Positions 14,787 through 21,596 of a stretch of DNA of 35,703 nucleotides are shown here, piece after piece. The stretch spans positions 1 to 35,703 of the forward strand of contig CAKNLF010000014.1 in the NCBI GenBank assembly GCA_930989305.1, written 5' to 3'. How positions within the stretch are numbered: the first letter of the stretch is position 1; each line of letters opens with the position of its first letter. The notes under the pieces were generated by a model. That model was not told the DNA's origin, made no database searches, and saw only the letters and a program-made list of their open reading frames with translations. This stretch comes from an uncultured Roseburia sp. GTDB taxonomy: Bacteria > Bacillota > Clostridia > Lachnospirales > Lachnospiraceae. The position numbers and the translations under genes are program-made.

Positions 14787-17057
14787 TTACATGCACTTGC
14801 TCCATCCGCAGCTCTTACAGATATTGCATCCGCCTTCAAAAACAAGCGGTTCCCCGCATTCCGGGCAGAGCATCTTCTCACTTGCCGGTTTGACTGCCTT
14901 TGGCTTGGGCGGCACATGACTGGAATGATCGTTGGCTTTTTCCAAAGCAAGCTCCTCCTGAACCTCTTTGTACATATCCAGCAGCGCGTTTCCTACCGCC
15001 ATCGGGCAGCAGCTGCCCCGGCTTGTATCTTTATGGAGCGCCCGGCGCACCGTATAAGAAGGACAGGATCCTGTAGAATTCAGCTGATCGATGATGGTAT
15101 AAATATCAATTCCCCCTCTGGCACTGATGGAGATCATTCTGGAAAGTCCGATCATAAAGTTGTTGCATCCGCCTGTGGAGCCTTTGCTCAAATATGTTTC
15201 CAGCAACGCTCCCGTATACGGATCAAACAGCGCGATACAATGAAGGCTTCCGCATCCGGTGATCAGTTTGCGCTTCTTGCCGATCACATCGTCGTTGATC
15301 TCTATGATATCGCCTCTGTTTAAGCCTTCTCCTGCAGATACCGCCTTTTTCTCCTTGCTGTCCTCGCTTGTAAGGATACCCAGACGTTTGCAGCCGTCCC
15401 GGAAAATCGTAATGCCTTTCAGACCTTTCTCATAGGCATACAGATACAGCCGTTCGGTCTCCTCTACGGTAAAGTGATTTGGCACATTCACCGTGGAACT
15501 GATAGACGCGTCGATATGCTCCTGCCATACAGCCTGCATGTCGATCCGCTGGGGATAATCCAGTGTCATGGCTGTTACGAAATAGCCCGGCAGCTGGCTG
15601 TCATCTGTCAGATTGTTGTCTTTCATATAGTTTTCCACGATCTTGGTATAAACTTTATAATACACATCCGAACCGTACAAAGACTCGGTTTTTCTTTCAT
15701 AATAGTTGGCAAATACCGGTTCGATACCGCCGGAAATGCCCAGCATGGTAGAAAGTGTGCCTGTAGGCGCGATGGTCAGCAGCTGGGAATTGTGCAGACC
15801 GTATTTTTTCACCAGTTCCTGGGTTGCCTGTGAAGTATTTTTCAGGAAAAACGGCGTTGTCATAACGCTTTCCATATCGTACTCTTCGTATGCGCCGCTG
15901 TCTTTTGCCAACATAGCTGACTGAGCGATCGCCGTATCCGCCATGGCAAATCCCACTTCATCGCACAGCTCTACCGCATCCGCTTCCCCGTATGTCAGTC
16001 CCATTTTGATCAGCATATCCGCCAGTCCCATAATTCCAAGACCGATCTGGCGCCACTTTCTCACGCTTTCCTGCTGTTCTTTCAGAGGATGCAGCGGCAG
16101 TCCCTCATCCAGCACTTCATTTAAAGCGATCACGCTTTCCCGGACGCACTGTTTGAAGCCGTCAAAATCAAAAGCAGCGTTTTCTGTAAAGGGATCTGAC
16201 ACAAACTCCGCCAGGTTAATGCTTCCCAGCAGACAGCTTCCTCCTGCCGGAAGCGGTTCTTCCGCACAGGGATTTACCCCTGCGTAAGAAAAGTTTTCCG
16301 TATTGCTCAGCAGATTCCAGCTTTTTACCCGATCCCAGAAAAGAGCGCCCGGCTCCGCATAATCCCAGTTTGTTTCCGCGATCCGATGGAACAGCTCTCT
16401 CGCCTTTACATGACGTTCAATAACTTCTCCTGTAGCTTTTCTTGTAAAATGCAGCAGGAAATCTTCATTATTTTTTACCGCTTCCATAAATTCATTGGAA
16501 ATACGCACGGAAATATTGGCCTTTGTTACTTTAGTCAGATCTGTTTTCAGATTGATAAAATCCTCTACATCCGGATGAGAACAGTCAATGGAGATCATCA
16601 GTGCTCCCCGTCTGCCGTTCTGTCCGATCAATTCCGTGGTCAGGGAATACAGATCCATAAAAGAAACTGCTCCGCTTGTTTCTTTGGCTGCATTGTTGAT
16701 CTTTGCCCCTTTTGGCGCCAGGTTGGAAATATCAATGCCGCAGCCGCCCCCGTAACTGTATGTTCTGGCCAGATTTCTGGCGCAGTCGAAAATACTCTCG
16801 ATTTCGTCTTCCGGGGGCGCTACCACATAGCAGTTGGACAATGTGATCTTGCGTGCTTCATATTCCAGTCCGCGGTTTGACAAAATTCTTCCTCCGAAAA
16901 GGAATTTTTTTTCTTTAATATATTTCCCGATTTTTTCATTTCCGGCACTGATCCTGCCCAGCCACTGATCGAATGTCTCGTTTTCATAACAGTATTTGCG
17001 CTTCCAGATATCTATGCCCAGCTGATTGTCGGCTCCCAGCCACTGTTCCAGTTCCAT
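14787..17057 (-). CDS. nrdJ: adenosylcobalamin-dependent (class II) ribonucleotide reductase
   Basis: A 756-residue class II reductase that makes deoxyribonucleotides using coenzyme B12 to generate the thiyl radical, independent of oxygen. Visible features are the first redox Cys in LSNCYVVAPP (near residue 73), the radical-site motif NPCAEEPLP (near 262), and the conserved NVPNHFT and KGITIFRDG segments in the barrel. A TSCPD domain (about 600-710, with CGSLHC) follows, then a C-terminal Cys-rich ribbon of the form CPxC..CxxC..C (last 25 residues) that probably regenerates the active-site disulfide. The AGGAGA site is 7 nt from ATG 17057. The promoter carries tandem NrdR boxes. No cobalamin riboswitch was recognised upstream. 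Confidence 0.95.
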   Translation of the reverse strand: MELEQWLGADNQLGIDIWKRKYCYENETFDQWLGRISAGNEKIGKYIKEKKFLFGGRILSNRGLEYEARKITLSNCYVVAPPEDEIESIFDCARNLARTYSYGGGCGIDISNLAPKGAKINNAAKETSGAVSFMDLYSLTTELIGQNGRRGALMISIDCSHPDVEDFINLKTDLTKVTKANISVRISNEFMEAVKNNEDFLLHFTRKATGEVIERHVKARELFHRIAETNWDYAEPGALFWDRVKSWNLLSNTENFSYAGVNPCAEEPLPAGGSCLLGSINLAEFVSDPFTENAAFDFDGFKQCVRESVIALNEVLDEGLPLHPLKEQQESVRKWRQIGLGIMGLADMLIKMGLTYGEADAVELCDEVGFAMADTAIAQSAMLAKDSGAYEEYDMESVMTTPFFLKNTSQATQELVKKYGLHNSQLLTIAPTGTLSTMLGISGGIEPVFANYYERKTESLYGSDVYYKVYTKIVENYMKDNNLTDDSQLPGYFVTAMTLDYPQRIDMQAVWQEHIDASISSTVNVPNHFTVEETERLYLYAYEKGLKGITIFRDGCKRLGILTSEDSKEKKAVSAGEGLNRGDIIEINDDVIGKKRKLITGCGSLHCIALFDPYTGALLETYLSKGSTGGCNNFMIGLSRMISISARGGIDIYTIIDQLNSTGSCPSYTVRRALHKDTSRGSCCPMAVGNALLDMYKEVQEELALEKANDHSSHVPPKPKAVKPASEKMLCPECGEPLVFEGGCNICKSCGWSKCM

Positions 17058-17120
17058 ACTTCTATCTCCTTTGTTGTAATCTTTTCCTGTTTTCCCTGCT
17101 GTCCCGCGCTGTACCCATGC

Positions 17121-17160
17121 GGATCCCGAGCAGAGAAAATCCTGAGCGAATGCTCAGGAT
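17121..17160 (-). promoter_or_regulatory. nrdJ leader with overlapping hairpins
   Basis: A perfect 9-bp hairpin (17139-17147 with 17152-17160, ATCCTGAGC, loop of 4) lies between promoter and start codon. On the minus strand it is followed by a short TTTTC stretch. A third element at 17123-17131 (GCTCGGGAT on the minus strand) can also pair with the promoter-proximal arm through one G-U pair, giving two mutually exclusive structures. Attenuation is possible but unproven. Confidence 0.45.
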
Positions 17161-17161
17161 G

Positions 17162-17177
17162 TTACTATATTTTGAAT
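17162..17177 (-). promoter_or_regulatory. NrdR box 2 (promoter-downstream)
   Basis: The core CTATATTTTG (17165-17174) fits the NrdR consensus core CWATATWTWG. It lies 31 bp, about three helical turns, from box 1, the spacing known for paired NrdR boxes. The outer bases are less conserved than in box 1. Confidence 0.75.
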
Positions 17178-17186
17178 CTATTTAAG

Positions 17187-17215
17187 ATTTTAGCACAATA
17201 TATAGTGCATTTCAA
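17187..17215 (-). promoter_or_regulatory. nrdJ promoter
   Basis: On the minus strand, TTGAAA (17215-17210), a 17-nt spacer and TAAAAT (17192-17187) form a good sigma-A promoter. The spacer is occupied by NrdR box 1. Confidence 0.75.
17193..17208 (-). promoter_or_regulatory. NrdR box 1 (in the promoter spacer)
   Basis: The 16-bp near-palindrome GCACAATATATAGTGC closely matches the NrdR box. It fills the spacer between the -35 and -10 boxes of nrdJ, so NrdR bound here would block RNA polymerase when dATP is high. Confidence 0.88.
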
Positions 17216-17299
17216 GGACAGCGTACTTTTCAGCATATCTCACAAAATTTTCTTTTTTATGCTTCTTTTCTTCTCACTGCCTCTGAAACACCCGGCCTT

Positions 17300-17911
17300 T
17301 TATTTCCGGCATATTACACAAAGCATCTGGGGACCGTCCCTGTGGATCTGGATCTGTGTAAATCCGCAGTCCCGCAAAAGTGTCTCCAGCTCATCCGGCC
17401 GGTAGATATACATAAAGTGATCGATCTTGGGCCAGTCGATCCCTTCCGGATCACAGGCCTCATTGATGATCGCGAACATCCCGCCCTGCTTCAGCACCCG
17501 GCGGATCTGTGAAAAAGCGGTTTTGATATCCGGCCAGAAATAAACGGTCTCCATGGCCGTGATCAGATCAAAGGTCCCTTCTTCAAAGGGAAGGTCCGCT
17601 GCATCCGCCTGCTGTACATGGCAGCGTGTTCCTATATACGCGCTGTTCATCTGCATGGTCTGGGCCACGCTTACCGGTGAATAATCCACCCCGTCTATTA
17701 CGCTGCCTTCTGACAGTTTCAGCATTTCCGCTATGGTGGCTCCGCCGCCGCATCCCACATCCAGGATCCGCATATTTTTCCTCCATGGGATCAGAGGAAG
17801 CCCGAATTTTCTCAACGGCTCATGGTTTTTGTTCATGCGCTCCAGCATCTGCTCTCCGATCTTTCCTTCCGGCCGCGCCGGATTTTCTCTTTTTTCACTC
17901 ATCCTGTTCAC
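17300..17911 (-). CDS. class I SAM-dependent methyltransferase
   Basis: A 203-residue Rossmann-fold methyltransferase of the Methyltransf_11/25 type. The SAM-binding motif I is ILDVGCGGGA near residues 49-58. Motif II acidic residues lie in GVDYSPVSV, and DAADLPFEEGTFDLITAMETVYFWP contains the post-I to motif IV region. The substrate is unknown. The start is uncertain: GTG at 17911 or ATG at 17902, neither with an ideally spaced ribosome site. It lies 59 bp downstream of the EFR1 gene and is probably cotranscribed. Confidence 0.85.
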   Translation of the reverse strand: MNRMSEKRENPARPEGKIGEQMLERMNKNHEPLRKFGLPLIPWRKNMRILDVGCGGGATIAEMLKLSEGSVIDGVDYSPVSVAQTMQMNSAYIGTRCHVQQADAADLPFEEGTFDLITAMETVYFWPDIKTAFSQIRRVLKQGGMFAIINEACDPEGIDWPKIDHFMYIYRPDELETLLRDCGFTQIQIHRDGPQMLCVICRK

Positions 17912-17970
17912 CCATACAGATCTTTTTGGATCCGTATTCTCCTTTCCTGCTTTTTTCTATTTTGGCTTTA

Positions 17971-18786
17971 TCAGACGCCGAAAAACTCCGGTTCTTTCCG
18001 TTCCGTATACATGGCCTCCAGCTCCGACTTGTGATACAGATATCCCGCATCCTCATAATACCTTGCTCCTTTGGGGCATTTTTTGATGCAGGCTCCGCAT
18101 TTGATACAGATCCCCGTATATTCCCGCACATTTTCTTTTGGGATAGATCCCATGGGGCATACTTCAGCGCAGATTCCGCATCCGTCGCAGGTATTGCGGA
18201 TCTTGGGCTTTACTTTCCGAATATCGATCCCGTTTCCGTACCGGTCTTTCGGCTGATAATAATACCGATATGGGATCTGCCCCTTTACCGGCACCATCTC
18301 CATATCCCTGCCGAATCCCTTTTGATATCGTCCGGCTGTCTGCTTTCCAAAGCTCCTCGCCATTTGAATATCCCCGCTGTCCGGTCTGCCTGCTGCCAGC
18401 TCAGCGGAAAACGAATGTTCTCCGATAAAGGCCGCGGCAGTAATCGTATGAAATCCGTCCGCCTCCAGAATATCCCGCAGTTCGATCAGCGCGTCATCGT
18501 AATCCCTGTTTCCGTACAGGACCACAGGCACCGCTGCCCCTGCGCCTTTGATATGCTTCAGATAAGGCAGCAATACATTCGGCACTCTTCCCGCAATGAC
18601 CGGTGTTCCAAATACCGTAATATCATCCTCCTCAAATGCCGGGTATCCTTCTCTGGCCGGCACAAGCGTAAAATCGTATTCCCGGTACGATCTTTGCAGT
18701 TCCCCTGCAAGGGCTTCCCCGATCGCTCTCACAGTCTTTTTCGTAGTACCCGTTGCGCTGAAAAACATTCCGTATACACATGCCAT
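17971..18786 (-). CDS. EFR1-type flavodoxin-ferredoxin fusion protein
   Basis: A 271-residue soluble electron-transfer protein. The N-terminal flavodoxin-like domain begins MACVYGMFFSATGTTKK, where SATGTTK is the FMN phosphate loop. A C-terminal 2[4Fe-4S] ferredoxin domain carries the paired motifs CDGCGICAEVCP (near 195) and CIKCGACIKKCP (near 225). This is the EFR1 family common in Clostridia. It likely passes electrons between flavin and iron-sulfur centres; the partner is unknown. The AGGGGG ribosome site is 8-9 nt before ATG 18786. Confidence 0.9.
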   Translation of the reverse strand: MACVYGMFFSATGTTKKTVRAIGEALAGELQRSYREYDFTLVPAREGYPAFEEDDITVFGTPVIAGRVPNVLLPYLKHIKGAGAAVPVVLYGNRDYDDALIELRDILEADGFHTITAAAFIGEHSFSAELAAGRPDSGDIQMARSFGKQTAGRYQKGFGRDMEMVPVKGQIPYRYYYQPKDRYGNGIDIRKVKPKIRNTCDGCGICAEVCPMGSIPKENVREYTGICIKCGACIKKCPKGARYYEDAGYLYHKSELEAMYTERKEPEFFGV

Positions 18787-18872
18787 TGTTTTTTGCCCCC
18801 TCTCATATGGTATCCATTATAATCATAAATACCCGCCTTGACAACCGCGGCCCCCTTCCCTTTTTCCTATCA

Positions 18873-18911
18873 AAAAACGGCCGAAACATTTTATCCGTTT
18901 CAGCCGTTTTT
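18873..18911 (-). terminator. terminator after the exonuclease gene
   Basis: Arms 18873-18887 and 18897-18911 (AAAAACGGC.GAAAC type) pair fully on the minus strand with one G-U pair and are followed by a T-run. It ends the cupin-to-exonuclease unit. Confidence 0.8.
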
Positions 18912-18958
18912 GGTTCAAAAGCAAAAGTTACATATTTTATTTTTCCTTTCCCGTATCC

Positions 18959-19630
18959 TTAAGCCGGCAGCACCAGACTTGCAAAATTAAACAGATCTCC
19001 CAAAGAGGAGGTAAGCGGCTCGGACACGAACATAGTCTTGGCGTTTTCCGCTATACGGTTCCGCTTTTCTTCAGACCGGGTCATCCGGTACAGATCCGCC
19101 GTATTTTTGGCGTCCCACAATGCGTCATGCCGTCTCCCGGTAAATGGGATCTTGGCATACAAAAGCGCCATATCCAAAGAGACCTGTTTTTTTTCTTTCA
19201 CGATATCGGAAAATTCTTTCTGAAAATCGTACCAGTCCCCCATCAGACATTCCAGCTTCGGCTCCGCTTCCGGCTCTTTCAGCTGCAGCTCGCTGCTGAA
19301 CTGCTGGTAGTCGCTTTCGCTCCAGGCGATCACAGTAAAAGCGTCCTGACATCCCGCGCACCATCCGGCGAATTTTTCAAATGCCGTTTTAAAAGTATCC
19401 GCGCCTGCCAGCATGTCTGTAGTAATACCTGTCAGGTTGGCAAAATACGGAGCTATCTGCGGATTGTACTCCGGTTTCACGAGACTTTTATAAGCGTCGA
19501 TCTCCTGCCAGTCATCATCCAGCATTACCGCGCCGATCTCTATGATCTCCTGCTGGCAAATCTCTCTGACCTGTTTCATTTTCTTTGGAAGCGGATTCAT
19601 TTCAAAGTCAACAACAACATATTTCATCAT
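18959..19630 (-). CDS. DEDDh-type 3'-5' exonuclease (ERI1/KapD-like)
   Basis: A 223-residue exonuclease-domain protein of the DnaQ-like superfamily. Exo I is DFE with Asp8 and Glu10. Exo III is HDALWDAKNTADL (near residues 166-178), with the His and Asp of the DEDDh set. The insert and spacing resemble ERI1/KapD exonucleases that trim RNA or DNA 3' ends. It is cytoplasmic. ATG codons at 19630 and 19627 are both possible; the GGAGGG site spaces better to 19627. It is last in a minus-strand unit ending at the terminator at 18873-18911. Confidence 0.85.
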   Translation of the reverse strand: MMKYVVVDFEMNPLPKKMKQVREICQQEIIEIGAVMLDDDWQEIDAYKSLVKPEYNPQIAPYFANLTGITTDMLAGADTFKTAFEKFAGWCAGCQDAFTVIAWSESDYQQFSSELQLKEPEAEPKLECLMGDWYDFQKEFSDIVKEKKQVSLDMALLYAKIPFTGRRHDALWDAKNTADLYRMTRSEEKRNRIAENAKTMFVSEPLTSSLGDLFNFASLVLPA

Positions 19631-19800
19631 TTACCCTCCCTGTATGCAGTTTCATTCGGCTGCTTATCCACCGTTCCTGCATTTTAATCTCCCGCTTCTT
19701 TGATTTTCTTCATAAAAAAAGAATTTATTAAAATTTCGTGAAATGCCCCTGGGCAGACGCAGGCTTTGCCTGCCCGCGCCCTTTTGCAGATCCTGCTTTT
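19631..19800. other. intergenic stretch with GC-rich hairpin
   Basis: This 170-bp gap contains an imperfect GC-rich stem-loop at about 19751-19784 (GGGC..GCAGGC with GCCTGC..GCCC) in AT-rich surroundings. It has no immediate T-run on the minus strand, so it is a weak terminator or processing site at best. No gene is seen. Confidence 0.4.
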
Positions 19801-20358
19801 TTATCTTTTTGAAATATAATCTTTCACCTGTTCCATGATCACGGCCAGATTCAGCACATCCCGCATCACGTCTCCTGTTTCCAGTGAATGATTGCCCTCC
19901 TTTGTCAGGTACAGCGGCAGCTTTAGCGCTTCGCATTGCTCAGATACCAGGTCGGTGCGGGCCCAGTTGTCTTTGGTCCCGTGAAATACAATCCCGCATC
20001 CTTTCTGTCTGATATAGGAAAACGTTTCATTTACCGGAGTAAAAAATACATTTCCCCCTCTGATCTGATATGTTTCAGCGCAGGCTGCCGCCACCATTGT
20101 ACCAATACTCTTTGCAATAAATAAGACCTCGTCATATTGTCGGATCCCGGCTGCATCCAGCTGTTTTTGCGTATGGGCCAACGCCGTCTGAAAAGCCAGA
20201 GTCATTTTTTCAGGATCTCCTTTTACGCCTTTTGGAAGCGCTCCGTACTCTGCCTCCAAAATCTCATATCCATATGCCGCGGCCAGTTTTTTGCTGTAAT
20301 ACAGCAGCGGCTTGTCCGTATGATATCCGACTCCCGGAAAAATCACAGCCAGTTTCAT
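19801..20358 (-). CDS. small alpha/beta hydrolase
   Basis: About 185 residues. The start at ATG 20358 (MKLAVIFPGVGYHTDKP) is chosen because the fold begins there; an upstream in-frame ATG at 20424 would add 22 basic residues overlapping the preceding gene. The catalytic triad is visible: Ser84 in AKSIGT, Asp130 in GTKD, His157 in EGNHSLE. The protein resembles dienelactone-hydrolase-like or KANL3/Tex30-like small hydrolases; the substrate is unknown. It lies 52 bp after the rhodanese gene in the same unit. Confidence 0.8.
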   Translation of the reverse strand: MKLAVIFPGVGYHTDKPLLYYSKKLAAAYGYEILEAEYGALPKGVKGDPEKMTLAFQTALAHTQKQLDAAGIRQYDEVLFIAKSIGTMVAAACAETYQIRGGNVFFTPVNETFSYIRQKGCGIVFHGTKDNWARTDLVSEQCEALKLPLYLTKEGNHSLETGDVMRDVLNLAVIMEQVKDYISKR

Positions 20359-20410
20359 ATTTCTTTGCTTCCTCTCTTCCTTTTTTACTCCCGCTTTTAT
20401 TTGCATCCGG

Positions 20411-20818
20411 TTATTCCGTCTCATAGGGCCATGTGTTGATGCCGCCGAACTCCATCACATTGGTATATCCCAGATTTGCCAGTTTTTCGGCTGCCTGCTT
20501 GCTCCTGTTTCCGCTGCGGCAATACACCAAGATCAGCTGTTCTTTATCCGGCAGTTCTTCCGGCATCGTATCCTGAATGGACTCATTAGGCACACAGACC
20601 GCTCCCGGTATATGGGCTTCCTCGTATTCCGCCTCGGTACGGACATCCAGCACCAGAGCATCTTCCCTGGTATCCATAAGCTCCTTGGCTTCTTCCTGAG
20701 AGATCTGCTCATATCCGCTCTCCTGTACCTGCCCATTCTGCCCCGACCTGGTATCTGCGCAGGCCGCCGGCAAAAGGAGCAGCAGACACAGCAGACATAC
20801 CATTGCTTTTCTTTTCAT
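20411..20818 (-). CDS. lipoprotein rhodanese-domain protein
   Basis: A 135-residue secreted lipoprotein. The signal peptide ends in the lipobox LPAAC with Cys20 as lipidation site. A single rhodanese domain follows (about 37-132), with DVRTEAEYEEAHIPGA and the active-site loop CRSGNRS (catalytic Cys100). Such proteins carry sulfane sulfur; this one should face outward on the membrane. The AGGAGG site is 7 nt from ATG 20818. It is preceded by a cupin gene and followed by an alpha/beta hydrolase on the same strand. Confidence 0.9.
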   Translation of the reverse strand: MKRKAMVCLLCLLLLLPAACADTRSGQNGQVQESGYEQISQEEAKELMDTREDALVLDVRTEAEYEEAHIPGAVCVPNESIQDTMPEELPDKEQLILVYCRSGNRSKQAAEKLANLGYTNVMEFGGINTWPYETE

Positions 20819-20883
20819 AGATCGTCCTCCTGTTGATTTTTTATTTCTTTGGCCATGCCGAGCTGCACGATCTCATACCGCTG

Positions 20884-21249
20884 TCATTCCCGGTCTGCCG
20901 GCACTCCTATGACCAGTGCGAAAATTTCCAAATCTTCCGTATCTGAAGCGTTTTCTACCGCATGTTTTTGTCCGCTCAAACAAACCGCCACATCTCCGGC
21001 TTTTAAAAGCACTTCTTTCCCCTGATCCGTATACTTTGCGGTCCCGGCCAGAATCGTCATGATCTCCTCTTCCTGTTCATGCACATGCGCTCCGATCGAT
21101 ACGCCGGGCTTTAAAATCAGCCGAGTCACTACTTTGGCATCACTTTCATACTCGCCCGGTACTACAGACGGGATCCGCTCCACCGTTCCCTTTCCACCTT
21201 TCATCTCATGGAGCATTACATGCTCAATTTCTTCATATCTTTTGATCAT
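20884..21249 (-). CDS. small cupin-domain protein
   Basis: A 121-residue single-cupin protein. The metal-binding motif 1 appears as GAHVHEQEEE (near residues 52-61). The motif 2 region is GDVAVCLSGQKHAVENAS (near 85-102), giving a His/His/Glu/His site for one divalent metal. No extra domain is present. Function is unknown; such proteins are often sugar or small-molecule binding or isomerases. The AAGGAGA site is 7 nt from ATG 21249. It is the first gene of a four-gene unit behind the repeat/promoter block at 21287-21421. Confidence 0.85.
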   Translation of the reverse strand: MIKRYEEIEHVMLHEMKGGKGTVERIPSVVPGEYESDAKVVTRLILKPGVSIGAHVHEQEEEIMTILAGTAKYTDQGKEVLLKAGDVAVCLSGQKHAVENASDTEDLEIFALVIGVPADRE

Positions 21250-21286
21250 AATCCTGTCTCCTTTGCGATTTTTAATTGCAGGTATT

Positions 21287-21421
21287 AAAACACCTCCCTA
21301 AGTGCTCCTATTACACCATATCCACTAGGCTCATCTTTCGCTTTCTCTCTGATTCGCCAAGGGGATAGGTATAACTCCCACTAAGCTCGAAAACACCTCG
21401 CTAAGTGCTCCTATTATACCA
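21287..21421 (-). repeat. duplicated promoter-like repeat with four degenerate subunits
   Basis: Two 32-bp direct copies (21287-21318 and 21390-21421) differ at two positions and start 103 bp apart. Read on the minus strand, each begins with a -10-like box and contains GGAGCACTTAGCGAGG or its GGGAGG variant. Between them lie two looser relatives, GAGCTTAGTGGGAG (about 21374-21387) and GAGCCTAGTGGATA (about 21322-21335). The block therefore looks like four degenerate copies of one element. It could be an interspersed element or an array of protein-binding sites ahead of the cupin gene. Confidence 0.7.
21413..21421 (-). promoter_or_regulatory. extended -10 promoter of the cupin unit
   Basis: The minus strand reads TGGTATAAT (21421-21413), an extended -10 box (TGnTATAAT), with no good -35. 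The downstream repeat copy has the weaker TGGTGTAAT. Confidence 0.55.
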
Positions 21422-21462
21422 CGGATTGCAGTTTCTTCGGGGGCTTTTTCTTTTTTAGGTTC

Positions 21463-21518
21463 AAAAAACAAGGGCCGCTGCCCCACAGATGAGAGATCAT
21501 CTGTGGGGCAGCGGTCCC
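21463..21518 (-). terminator. strong terminator after the large lipoprotein gene
   Basis: A long, nearly perfect stem (21472-21492 with 21497-21518, GC-rich core CCGCTGCCCCACAGATGA, GAGA loop) is followed on the minus strand by TTGTTTTTTG. It terminates the lipoprotein transcript. Confidence 0.9.
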
Positions 21519-21596
21519 CTTTGTATGCATGACCCTGTTCTATTATGCGGTACTCTCGTCTTTATATCAGGGATATGGTCTCCCTGGGGACGAGAT

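Noticed and set aside
17058-17300. A cobalamin riboswitch upstream of the B12-dependent reductase.
   Set aside because: The leader is short and I see no B12-box-like element. Control by NrdR is far better supported.
17626-18822. A 398-codon plus-strand open frame across the methyltransferase and EFR1 genes.
   Set aside because: Both minus-strand genes have strong motifs (SAM-binding loop, paired ferredoxin Cys motifs). The plus-strand reading is low-complexity and lacks a start signal.
20819-20883. A 21-codon open stretch in frame after the cupin stop.
   Set aside because: It is short, without its own start signal, and has no visible conservation. It is probably ordinary intergenic sequence containing the rhodanese ribosome site.
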